Assembly: GCA_007570785.1 (NCBI GenBank)
Contig: ML660201.1
Span: forward strand, 46,738,949-46,802,948
Reading direction: 5' to 3'
From: Antilocapra americana
Taxonomy: Eukaryota; Chordata; Mammalia; Artiodactyla; Antilocapridae
DNA: 64,000 nt
Position numbers and translations under genes: made by a program. This document shows positions 1 through 27,343 of this stretch, piece by piece; the first letter of the stretch is position 1, and each line of letters starts with the position of its first letter. The notes beneath the pieces were generated by a model. The model searched no databases, was not told the DNA's origin, and saw only the letters and a program-made list of their open reading frames with translations.

Positions 1-412
1 NNNNNNNNNNNNNNNNNNNNNNNNNNNNNNNNNNNNNNNNNNNNNNNNNNNNNNNNNNNNNNNNNNNNNNNNNNNNNNNNNNNNNNNNNNNNNNNNNNNN
101 NNNNNNNNNNNNNNNNNNNNNNNNNNNNNNNNNNNNNNNNNNNNNNNNNNNNNNNNNNNNNNNNNNNNNNNNNNNNNNNNNNNNNNNNNNNNNNNNNNNN
201 NNNNNNNNNNNNNNNNNNNNNNNNNNNNNNNNNNNNNNNNNNNNNNNNNNNNNNNNNNNNNNNNNNNNNNNNNNNNNNNNNNNNNNNNNNNNNNNNNNNN
301 NNNNNNNNNNNNNNNNNNNNNNNNNNNNNNNNNNNNNNNNNNNNNNNNNNNNNNNNNNNNNNNNNNNNNNNNNNNNNNNNNNNNNNNNNNNNNNNNNNNN
401 NNNNNNNNNNNN
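1..412. other. Assembly gap (N run)
   Basis: All bases are N. Sequence is missing here, so upstream USP4 exons or intron sequence cannot be judged. Confidence 0.99.
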
Positions 413-2076
413 CCCTCTTCCAGGTGGGGCGGGGTGGAGTGTCAGCTTGCCTGTGCCCCCAACAGCCACTTGTCAGAGCAGTTTGCGTGTGGACCACACC
501 CACGCTCCATATTCAGACATCTGCCTCTGCTGAGAGAGGTTTTCAGGTTTGGTTTGGATTTTTGGTTTTGGCTGAGAAATGCAGTCCATAGGGGAGACAT
601 TTCCTACCCTTTATGTTTTTGGGGCCTGTAGCTTCTTGTCACTCTAAAGGAAGCATTCTTAACCACACCCAAGATCCTCATTCTGTTCACGCAAGAGCAA
701 AGGCTGCTGCCCTACTCCCAGCCACCTACCCTTACTTTACAGAGGGAGGGTGCCAGCGCTCGCACTGGGCCATAGAGCTGGGACTGTCCACTTCTGGCCC
801 CAAGTCCTCAACACAGTCTCCCTCAACTCCGGAGACTACTGTTCGAATATAGCTAAACTGAGAAGAAGTGAGGTATCACCTTGTGGAGAGATTGGCAAAC
901 CACCCACAGAGGATTTTTCTGAGGGTTTGAGGGCCAGTCATTATGAAAGCAAATTGTAATGATAAGTTGATAATGATCTTATGAAAACACAGTTGGAGCA
1001 CTTAATACATCATGAGCATGTGAGGTACTGTGAGACTGAGTTACTTAATTATTCCTGCCACACTGTAAGGTGGGTGATAGATCGCATCATCCCTGGATAA
1101 AGAGACTTAGAGGTTTAGGCGCGATCCCAGCAGCCAGCGAGTGGCAAGGTGGACTGGATCCCAAGCCAGCCTCCCAATTCAAGGCTTCGTTCTTGACTTT
1201 TATGCTGGACCCCAGGGTTCTTACCTTAGAGCACATCTTGGCCATTTTTGTAAGTTTTTCTTTGAACTCCTGCACATGCTGCAGTCAGGACTGTTTGTCA
1301 GGCATCTTGGGGAAGGTTGTATGTGTGTGTTTAGTTTTCGAGAATTGAATCAGTAAGTTTGTGTCTCCCCCTATAGGAAGAGGGAAAGACTACAGTCGGT
1401 TGCCAGCAATTTTGGTAACATCTGTTCCAGGATAAAACATCTATAAATCTCCTCAATCCCATGTATTCGCTAAGTAAGACACATTTTTCAAAATCATTGG
1501 TTTGTCTTTAGCAGTTTCGTTGGTTATCTTGATTTTTGAAAAAATTAAATCTGAGTCTTTTATTTGAGTGTTTTGAACAAAGATGGCAAACAGATGTATA
1601 AATTTGCTTTCTCATTTGAAATGAAGAGTCTTTGGCTTTATAGTCTCGATATACTTCCTTGTAAAAGTATTTCGTTTGATCAAAGGGCAGGGCACTAAGA
1701 ATGCCTTTTTCTAAGAGTTCCTTAATGGGTGACAGAAGATAAACTTGGTGGCTGGGCCCCCCAGGTGCCTTTGTGTCTGAAGTGATGGTCTGGATGCCAG
1801 CTGCCGTCTGTGTTGAGTCCCAGTTGAAGGAGCACAGACTTTAAGGCCATGGTTGGGGGAAGGAGGATCACAGTAGCCCCAGGTCCTCAGTGGTGTAGGT
1901 TCACATTGAGTTGACAGCGGCCCTCTTTTGAAATTCCTGACCCAGCCCCTAGTACCCTCTTAGAAATGCCCTATTCACCTTTTGTACTGAAGAACGCTCT
2001 GTCCTAGTAACCCTGGTCCTGGCCATCATGTAGCTGCAGCTCAGGCCTCTGTCGCTCTCTTTTGTGTGACTGACAG
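413..2076 (+). other. USP4: USP4 intron, partial
   Basis: Non-coding DNA up to the first visible USP4 exon. No stretch encodes the USP4 residues expected just before this exon, so the preceding exon lies in or beyond the gap. I see no clear young repeat here; the sequence looks unique. Confidence 0.7.
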
Positions 2077-14579
<12,503 letters not shown>

Positions 14580-15250
14580 TCTGCCCCAGTGACCCTGCAC
14601 CACAGCGCCAGTGCCATCCCCAGGAGAACACCTTTGACACTGAAGACTGCTAGTGTTCCGTCTAAAAACCAGATGAGGAAATTTCCTTCTTTTATGAGCA
14701 GAAGGAAAAAAAAAAAAAGACCCTGTTTGCTCAGAAGGGTTATGTCAAGAGGCTGAATTATTTTTTTTTTTATACAGGTGGTAAAAATTTTCTGTAAAAC
14801 GGGTGGAGCTGCCGAGTTGGGGTTGGTGGTAGGGAGCACACAGTGGAGAATGTCTGACATTCCAAAGAGTGGAGAGGAACACACCGTCATTGAGTTTGGG
14901 GCTGCCGTGAAGACCTGCAACAGGCTGCCCTGCCCTCCTGGTTTTTGGATTCTGGTGCTGGTTACTGGTCCTCCCAGTAGTCTACCCACAGTAAATCAAC
15001 CTCAAGTAAACTTGATGTCGTCCCCTTTTCCCTTGCTGTACACTGAGATGGGTTTATAATACCCTAAAAAGTAGCCACTGATGCCCCTTTCTGTTTCCCT
15101 TCGAGTCACCTTGGAATTTCCAGCTTCCTTCTCCCTAATGATATTTGGTGATGGGGTTTCCCGTCCTTGTCTCCTGTGGTAACCTAGCAGTCCTTGATGA
15201 ATTGAGACAGTTGGATACCATGTGGCACTTCTATTAGATCTCACTTAAAT
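14580..15250 (+). other. USP4: USP4 3' UTR, end not located
   Basis: Sequence after the stop codon holds an A-run near 14705-14720 and a T-run near 14760-14774. I could not find an AATAAA hexamer before the CpG island, so the cleavage site is uncertain and may use a variant signal. Confidence 0.55.
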
Positions 15251-15289
15251 ATCAGGACACGACCCTGCTGGATACCAGGTTTCTCCCCG

Positions 15290-18824
<3,535 letters not shown>

Positions 18825-19830
18825 GGACAGTTGACCTCAGTTTTGATTCTTTACAGTAGGAGACTGATGTTAGGATGTCTGTGCAGGTTCGCCACAATCA
18901 TCAGGGGCCACTTCAAAGGCTTAGCAGAATCTGCATTACCATGACCTTTTAACTTCTAGTAGTGTCCCTTTTTCAGCTGACAGCCCAGTTTTTTGGTTGT
19001 TGTTGTTTTTTAACTCTGTTGCTTTAAAACATTTCCCTCTATTTTCACTTTTTTTGTTTTTCTAACATCTCGACTGTTTTCTGGATTGCTGTTCAATATA
19101 CACAGTACCCAAGACAGGTGCCGGTTGTGGGCCTCTGCTGTGTCTCCTGATGTTCTTTTCCATGCTCCCCTGAAAACGTACAGGTTCCACAAGCAGTGTG
19201 GGCTTTCTGATCCCCTGGAACCAGCCCACCCCAGGCCAGCTCAGTGGAGGAACTGGCCTCAAGAGGGACCTTGGCCCCAGGCCCTCTGCCACATTTGCAC
19301 AGGCCACACACACAGCTGCCTGTCCCCTGCATGGGCATCATGCCTCCTCATGTCCAGACCCTCAATCCCTCCATCCTTTCCCCTGCCCAGATCAGAGGCC
19401 TCCTGCTTATGTCTAGGGGGCTGGCAGCATCCCTGGTCCCCTTCTGGCAGGACATTCTCATGAAGCCAGCCCACCATACACCCACATCAGACATCTGGGC
19501 CCTCAGCTGAGGGGGGAAAGGAAGGGATGAGCACAGGTCCTGCTCATTCACCTCATACCTGACCCTCATCCACCCCATGCCAGTTCTGGACCCCCGGGAG
19601 GCCACAGGTGGTCCCCATGGCACTGACTGTGCTGGGATAAGATGGACGGGGGGCAGGGAGGAGCAGAGTCACTGCTCTCTGAGGTCAGCATGGCAGCAAA
19701 AGCTCAGCAGGGCTGGCTTCAGCCCCACCACTTGAGAGAAAGGACACCATCAGGGATTATTTGGACCCATCTCTCAAAACCATGATGTTCTTTCAGGAAA
19801 CCTAATAAACTTTTGAGCAAGGTATGATAT
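18825..19830 (+). other. C3orf62: Probable C3orf62 3' UTR
   Basis: Sequence after the stop codon, with T-rich stretches near 18990-19075. The first canonical AATAAA on this strand is at 19804-19809. The extent is inferred. Confidence 0.5.
19804..19809 (+). terminator. C3orf62: Candidate poly(A) signal AATAAA for C3orf62
   Basis: Canonical hexamer about 980 bases after the stop codon, within CCTAATAAACTTTTG. Position fits a 1-kb 3' UTR; cleavage is not proven. Confidence 0.5.
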
Positions 19831-22800
19831 CTCCCAGACACTGAGTGTCAGGGAAGTGCCCACCCCCTTGGCTCATAGAGAAGGATGGGGGCGACAAGGC
19901 TGGTGCAGAGCTGTTAAGACATAAAACTCAAAGAGCTGGGGAGGAAGGCCCGGGGGCCGATGACCCCCCATGAGGCTGTATTTTAGGCTAGTGACCCAGC
20001 ATAAGGCAGGCTGCAGGGCTGGCAACACCCCATCACCACCACAGGTCTAGAGATTCATCTGGGCCCCCCAGGTGGAGACCTTGCACCTAGTTCTTAGTGG
20101 TACAAAGCCAGGCACCTGCCTGACCCTGGGAACTAGGCTCCGGCCACTTCAAGGAACAGGCCTCCGCTGCCGGGTGAAAGGCAGAGTGGCTAACCAGAGG
20201 CTCCTCCCAAGCCACCTGACAGTCCCTGCAGTGGATAATAAATACTTGCAGATGGTGGAGTTGGGGTTCACTTTTTAGTCCCTGAGTGGGAGGGACTGGA
20301 GCAGGTGAGAAGAAATGCTTGCAGCCTCTTGGCTGCCACATTCAGAAGGGGCCTGTCCGGATGGAGACATGTCAGGCGACTTGATATTCAGAAAACCTGG
20401 TCTCCCATCGGTGAGTTCCAAATAATATGTATTGATGTGGATCCTCTCCCACAGAGGAGGTGGGGTGTAATCCAGTCTCTGCCAATCACTACCCTGGAGA
20501 GTGAGCTGGACTTCGTAACTCACTTTCAAGAGAGCTGGGGAAGAGAGACATGGAGAAGCCTGGCAGACACCACTTAACCAAGTGATGGAGGTGCATATCC
20601 CCTGTGCTGTGCTGTGCCCGTCACCCACTCCTGACAGGATGCAACGAGATAGGTGCTTCATTTTAAACCCTGATTGGGGGGTATTCTCCAGGATGCCTGG
20701 CCAGTACCCTAGATTGTCAATGTCAGGAAAACAAAAACTCAAAATCTGTCACACAGCAGCAGACACTGAGGAGACACGATGACTAAATGCAGTATGGTGT
20801 CCTGGATTGTGTCCTGGAATAGAGAGGGGACATTCATGGAAAAACGGATCAAATACAAGTTCAAGTTTAGTTCTTAATATGTTTATGTTAGTTTCTTAGT
20901 TTTGACACATACACCACAGTTATGCAAGATGTTAACTTTAAGAGAAGCTAAGTGAAGGATATATTTGAACTTACTATTTTTGTACCTTGCCTGTAAATCT
21001 GAATTTATTCCAAAATTTACAATTTTTTTTTTTTTAACCATGGTTGATCCCAAGTTTGTGACATTGTTACCGAGGAGGACAAAGAGAGTTTTAGTCTTTT
21101 TCGTCTCTTTTTCAGTTTATCTGCAGTGGACCTGAATCACTTCTGCAGAAAGAAGAAATTAAAGTTGTTTTTAAAAATCCTCACCTCTGCCAACCCGCCG
21201 TGGGCATCCCTCACCAGATACCTGCCCAGAGGTGACCTTCACAGTTTCTGGAAACTGCAGCAGGTCCAGGGCTGGCACGGGGGGCTCAGCAGGACCCTCA
21301 CTAGTGGCTTACCCTTTCCTGATAGTGCTGGACCCTCAGGGCCAGAAGCTCTAGGTCTCACAGAGCTGTTTTTCAGCACTTAGTTCTCCCTGGAGAGGCT
21401 TTGCAGAGGGGGTGGCTGCTGGGAGCAAAGATTCAGTGCTAACCCTACAAGACTGAAATAAGAGGATTTTTTTCTGCCTGCAACATAGACTGTGGCACTT
21501 GGGAATGAGGGCTGAGCCTGGGCTAGAGGTGGGGCAGAAGGGAGGCTTTAGATTCTCCGGCTGGATAGATAAGTATACCTCTAGCTTAGCAAAACCTTGG
21601 TGTGAAAATTCAGATTTACCAATGAACTAATCCAGCCTGGACTCCTTAAAGGAGGAGCTTTACCTCACTGTAGAAATACAGCTGTTGAGTAAAGCAGGTG
21701 AGCTCTCAGCCTCTTGCATGCCACTCCCAGAGTAGCTGGGATGGCCACATGGTCATTTCCCTGGTGACACCTTCTCTTGTCTCTGCCTCCTGGGCTCCCC
21801 AAGGTGCCCAAGGGACACCTTCCTGCCTCTGTCACGTGCCTCAGGGCGGCAGCCAGAAGCTGCTCATCTGCACAGAGCAGGTTTGGGAGGCCAGTCTCTA
21901 GGGATTGAGCTGGAGGAATAACAGGAACCTAAATTTTTTTTTTTTAATTCGCCTAGAACATTTATTTTAATAAAACTTGGGACCAAAGACTTCTTGGGGA
22001 GACATTGATATTTGAGCAACTAAAAATGTTTTACGTCATTTGGTTCTCTCCCCTGCAGTTCATCTTGGCAAGCCAAACAATCACTGGATTGTTTCCGTGG
22101 AAACACCAAACTGCAGTTTGGATTAGCAGAATCAAAATAGAAACAAGGCAGCTTCAAGAATAAATAGGAGCTTTGGAACCGGCTAGTCGCCAACTGCAAA
22201 TACAACTAACAGCACAAGGCATGTGAGAAGCTGGGTCCATCCAGCTCTGTAAGGAGGGGTTTCCAGGTCCTCTGGCTGCATCCTGCCTGCCGAGTCAGGG
22301 CCAAAGTCACTAGAACCAGCTCTGTCAGTATATTGGTAAACTTTGTAACAAAACTTAGGGCAGGAGGTGGTCTGCAGAAGCAAGGAGAAGCTGGGAATTG
22401 GAGGAAAAGAAGGGAGAAGAAGGGACAGGAAAGAGGAGAGATGAGTAAATGCCAAGTGAAGCTCCAGCAAGGAGCAGAGGCCACAGCTGAGGCTTGAGAG
22501 TAGAGCAACAGTTCTCCTAAGAGGACAATTCAGGGGTGGCCAAGGGCTGGAAACAGTGAGCCTTCCAGATTTCAGTGTTTCCCTACATTCCTGGGCCTGG
22601 CTGTCTAGCCACAGAGATCTAAACTAGAGCTTGAATTCTTGCCAGTAATCTCTGGGGGCACTGATGGTCAGTAAGTGTCTGCCTCAGTGTGGCTCCAGCC
22701 AGCATTATCAGACATGCAAGCCTACCTTCTCATCTTTGAGTCTCAGGGCTGCCCGCTCCCTGTTCCCCTCACCAGGGGAGTGGGGGAGCCGCCTCTTGGC

Positions 22801-24990
22801 CCACCTGCCCTGCCTCCTTAGCATTCTGCTGGACCCTGCATCAACAAGCCCAGGGAAGACTCTGAGGGGGTCAGGAGTCCAGGAGGATAGAGACAGACCA
22901 CCTGTGCCCCTCACCTTGGCATCCAGGAATGTGCTGGTAAGGCAGCACCATCCTGCCACAGGAGAAGCTGTGAGCTGTTAATGATCAAAGAAATTGATGA
23001 AAAGGATTCCCTCCTCCTGAATGATGGGCCAGGGGCTCACCTGCTCCCAGAGGGAGTCCTCTTAGCCTAGGCACAAGATGTTTGATACAGCAGGGAAGGC
23101 CAGTGAACCAGAAAGGGGAAACGGGGAGGCCACTGAACCTGCTTATGGGTCGAAAAGGCTGTCATCCAGAGACAGTCTGAGGCTCTGGTAATTTGCTTTC
23201 TCCCTGGAGTACGTGGGAGAACGTTAATATTTTAGATTCCTGCTAAATATTTATGGAGGGAACAAAGCTTTACTCAGGAAATCTACTTGACAATGGATTG
23301 CAGCCCTAGTGAGGAAGGACTTTCTGTGCTAGGTCAGCTGGAAAATGCCTGATTTGATGAAGAGTTTTGGCCTAAGGCCTGGCATGAAAAATAATTTTAA
23401 AACTTGCTCAGCTCTTGTAGGAAGCAGCAATCTTTTCTGAGGGCAAAAAGGCTGTGGTTTTCTGGGCACTTTGGGTGGGAGCTGGCCTGGGAGAGACAAA
23501 TGGGCATCTTATAGGAGACCTGTCATCAAGAGCCCTTTGGAACATCTGAGACAAAAAATGGAAGTTGCAGAGGGCTACTGGAGAGACCCAATTTTCAGGA
23601 CAGGCTGCCAGGAGCTGTTTGAATGATAAGCAAGCTGTCTTTGCCCTCAGTAAATATTTGTCAGGTATCTCCTAGTGACACACCACTCCTGGATGCTGAG
23701 AATACAGTAGGGATGAGGTGGATGCTGTTTTTATTTTTTACAGCTGCTGTTCTTGCTTCTGGAGTTTATATTCCACTGTGCAAGGTGGGCAAAAATATAG
23801 ATTTAATGTATCATTTCAGATGGAACTATCTGAGAGAAATGAAAACAGGGTAAGGGAACGGGCAATGAATAGGGCAAGCCCCTTCACAGACCTCTCTGTA
23901 GGTGATGTTTAAGTTGATACTTGAATGTCAAGACAATAGGTGCTGCAAGTGGCTTCTTTTCCCTCCTCAGACTGTAGCTGGGGTTGCACAGAGGGAGGAG
24001 CCCCTAGGTGGGCCCTGGGCCAATAGATCTCCCACCACATCCGCCCCTGTGTAGCTACATACATCTCTATCAGCATCCAAAGAACCAAAAATGTTGTGTG
24101 CTCCAGGGATGTGCTGGGCTGTGTCATGCTCACCAAATTTGGTAGGAACACGATAGTTAAAAAAAAAAAAAAAAAACCCTTAGGAATAAAATAAGAAATA
24201 TAATGTCCTTTCCTAATGATTACTAGAAACAGGCAGTGTAATTTTAAGTAGTCCAGCCTTGTTAGGTGTTAAATGTACTGCTTATTCTACAAAAACACCC
24301 ACCTCATGTTAACACTGAGTCACTCTGGCCTTTTGACTTTAAACAAAATAAAATACAGGATTTCATAACACAGCAGAACTAAGGAATAGAGGGTCCTACT
24401 TTGGCATTCTAAAGTTGGAAGGAAACTTCAATGAGAAGGCCACAGTCATAAATGTTGGTGGAGTTTTCTCAACAGGGTCTCAGCTTTGAAGTAAAATGAT
24501 TAAACTTTTCAGCTTAGAGCAATAACACATTTCCAAATACAGACTGCTCTGCTCTACAAACCTCAGAGTAACTGCTGCACAACCGCCTGTAGCCTGTTTG
24601 GGAAGGGCTGGATTCCGTTTTCCCTTGCCACCTTGACACAAGCAGAGAAAACCAGCGGGGAAGGCAGTGGAGGCTAGCAGAGGGTGAACAGATAGCCCTG
24701 AGACCCACAGAGGCAGCAGAGTCCCAGGGCAGCCTGAGGCAGGGCCCAAGTTTCACCTTCTTGCCCTTACAGAAGGCTGCTGCCATTGCCTGTGGCCACA
24801 GAACACAGGAAGCCATTGGTCTGGAAATGAGAGTGAAAGCAGCTTAGGTTGTTGCCTGGTAGCTCTGCCAAAGATATCACAGGCAAATTAAACGCTACCA
24901 AATTTTTGTGGGACATGTACCTGAAAATAAAAAATATAAAAGAAACCAGGAGCTATTACTTTTGATAAGGGTTCACCTAGAAGCCCCATT
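19831..24990. other. Intergenic DNA between C3orf62 and IHO1
   Basis: Mostly unique sequence with no coding exon that I can support. It holds a T-run near 21022-21035, an A-run near 24158-24176 and one ancient repeat near 23640-23920. It may hold distal 3' UTR or regulatory DNA; I see no distinctive motif. Confidence 0.6.
23640..23920 (+). repeat. Ancient L2/MIR3-like repeat remnant
   Basis: Pattern AGTAAATATTTGTCAGGTAT, GATGCTGAGAATACAGTAGG and GACCTCTCTGTAGGTGATGT resembles a very common ancient mammalian repeat. The exact family needs an alignment. Confidence 0.4.
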
Positions 24991-25131
24991 TTCAGGAATT
25001 CCCTGGCAGTCCAGTGGTTAGGACTTAGTGCTTTCACTGCAGTGGCCCAGGTTCAATCCCTGGTTGGGAAACTAAGATCCCCAAAAGCCACCTGGCACAG
25101 CACCCCGCCCCCCACAAAAAAAGCCCTATTT
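24991..25131 (+). mobile_element. CHR-type tRNA SINE
   Basis: GGAATTCCCTGGCAGTCCAG head, B-box-like GGTTCAATCCCTGG, then a C-rich segment and an A7 tail. Confidence 0.9.
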
Positions 25132-25342
25132 CAACCCTGTACTGGCTTGAAAATGGGCAAATTCTGGAAGCTGTCCATCCATGAGGATTTTTACTTTCAC
25201 AACAATCAGTTTGAGTAGGGTATGGTTTATTAAAGCTTACGAGCAGGAATAAAAAGATGATATGTATCTTAATCTCATTGATCTCCTTGAGTAAACTAGA
25301 GATCAATAAACTCTTAATGAAAGAAACATGCTTTTTAAAGTT

Positions 25343-25348
25343 TTTATT
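25343..25348 (-). terminator. IHO1: Candidate poly(A) signal for IHO1
   Basis: TTTATT on the + strand reads AATAAA on the - strand, about 830 bases past the IHO1 stop. A second hexamer lies at 25226-25231. Which one, if either, is used cannot be told from sequence alone. Confidence 0.4.
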
Positions 25349-26176
25349 TGATCATTTTGAATTACAAAAGAAATAGATATATGTTGCAAAAATTCGAAAC
25401 CTTGAACAATATACAGATGGAAAGCCAAAGTCTCATGTAAGCCCTCTGCTCTCCAGAAATGATGCAGGGCCTGCAGCCACTCTCATTAGCTTTAAAAGGG
25501 GGTGGAAAGCAGGGCAGGGGAAAACAGCTGGGAAGAAGACTGGGACTTTGTGGCTGTGAAAAGTGCAGCTCCCAGCATGTAGTGTGAGTCACCTGTCTTT
25601 CCTTCCTGGCTTTAACACTCTTATTTCTCTGTTCACAAGAAGTCTGACCTAGTGTGTGTCCCGGAATACATCCACAGACCCCAAAAATGCACATGTTCTC
25701 ACAGCAGAAGGAATACAAATTTTTTAAAAATCCTGAGGCCCAGAAAGATATCGGTCATGTGAAGGAAATGTTTTGAAGACCAGAAAGATGTGTTTGGGAG
25801 TCCTGCTGCCATAGCAACAGTTTTTGAGAGCTGCTATGGAGGGCAGTTCTCCTTGTACCAGACCCAGTACCCTCCTGATGCCGCACTCCTGGGCTGCTGC
25901 CCCAGCTCTCCTCACACCCTCTTCACATATTTCACTCCCATGAGTAAGGATGCACTTATCCCTTAGGCTCTGTCATGGGGAGTGCCTGGTACCCAGAATG
26001 CCAGATCTGCTCCCCAACCCTCCACTGACCCCCACCACCACCCCATCCAAGCCCAGCCTCTGACCCTGAAGGTTCTAGGCAGGCTTTGAGAAGTTTGCCA
26101 TCAGCCAGCCCAAATGTTCTGTGATTTGTCTTTCCCACAAGGCCAGAAACCATCAGCCAAAGTCATTATGGGCTCA

Positions 26177-27343
26177 TCAGAAGCCATCATCGCTGCTATC
26201 AAAACCCAGGTCATAGAGTATATTCTTCCCTGACTCCTGGGGCTGATGGGACTCTGTCCTGGGGTTGAGGTCATTGAGGCCACTGAACCAGCTCATTTGG
26301 TGGTCCCTCTGGGAAGTGGGAGAAAGCAGCCTGTTGTCTTGGGAGGAATGCCCGCTGAGCTGCATGAGGTTCCCTTGCTCTGCCCTTGTGGTCTTACTGG
26401 GCATGTCTGTTCCTCCCTGAGCAGAGCAGACTAGGTTTGTGGGGCTCCCAGGACCCCAAAGTTGCAGGGGCTGAGCAAGAGTTTCCTGCTCCCCCCGGGG
26501 GGACCTTTGTGGGCTGGAAACTGGAGGCCGAAGATATTTAGAATTAGAAACACAGGTTTTGCTAGACATTTGTTCTTGCTTCCTGCGTAGGGACCTACTT
26601 CTGGGGGCTTTCCTGGGCTGCTGCTTGCCTTTTTTCCCTCTTTCTACAGTTACGCCTTTTTGTTCAGTCACCAACCTTTGTTCACAAGAGTCACATGAAA
26701 ATATGCCTTTGGCTTGCCGTTTTTGGCTGGTGTTCTTATTGCTGGTTGCAGAGTTGTTTAAGTTCTTATATCCTCGAGATATAAGCCGCAAGTCTCCTTG
26801 GGAAACTGGATCCCTATCTTCAGGAACCTTGTGACCCAGGATGGCAGAACCTTGTGACCCACAGTTCTCAGAGCCTGTTTTAGTAACAGAGTTCTGGCAG
26901 TTAGTCTGCACTGCCCTGTCTTTGATTTGCCTGTTTCTTTTGCCAATTCCAACTGCCGGCTGCACAGCCTCTTCTTGGAGAGCATCCCTCTTTGATCCCT
27001 CACCCCAGGCAACAAACTCCCTGGGCCTCGGGGAGCCCACACTAAGACTGCATGCAGCAGGGAGGGCCTGGGCCTGCCATATAACTGGCTTCTCAGACGT
27101 ATATTTGTCCTGCCTGGTGAAACTGAGGCTCTGTGCCAGAGGTGGTGAGGTCTGAGAGGCACTGTCTTTCACGTGTTTGGGTGTCAGAGTAATGGAGGTC
27201 AATCGCTTTAACTCTGCTAGAACGCTGGGCATATTCAGCTGGCCTAGATGCTCACACAGCTGCTGAAAGTCCTTACTCTGCTGGGCAACCAAAACTTCAA
27301 GGTGCTTCAGGTTGGACTTCATTTCTATAAACTCTGCTTGTCT
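26177..27343 (-). CDS. IHO1: IHO1 last coding exon
   Basis: Starts [20 protein letters not shown] after acceptor CTTTCTTTAG and ends DSSDDGF then TGA (26177-26179). It is a single uninterrupted frame of 388 codons plus stop. I recall one more Asp in the human tail. Confidence 0.96.
   Translation of the reverse strand, partial: RQAEFIEMKSNLKHLEVLVAQQSKDFQQLCEHLGQLNMPSVLAELKRLTSITLTPKHVKDSASQTSPPLAQSLSFTRQDKYTSEKPVIWQAQALPAACSLSVGSPRPREFVAWGEGSKRDALQEEAVQPAVGIGKRNRQIKDRAVQTNCQNSVTKTGSENCGSQGSAILGHKVPEDRDPVSQGDLRLISRGYKNLNNSATSNKNTSQKRQAKGIFSCDSCEQRLVTEQKGVTVERGKKGKQQPRKAPRSRSLRRKQEQMSSKTCVSNSKYLRPPVSSPQRSPRGEQETLAQPLQLWGPGSPTNLVCSAQGGTDMPSKTTRAEQGNLMQLSGHSSQDNRLLSPTSQRDHQMSWFSGLNDLNPRTESHQPQESGKNILYDLGFDSSDDGF

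Noticed and set aside
19086..19623. Several overlapping open frames on both strands
   Set aside because: They are in the C3orf62 3' UTR region, GC-rich, mutually overlapping and without recognisable domains or splice context.
26246..27155. Plus-strand open frames opposite the IHO1 last exon
   Set aside because: Shadow frames of a clearly conserved 388-codon minus-strand exon.
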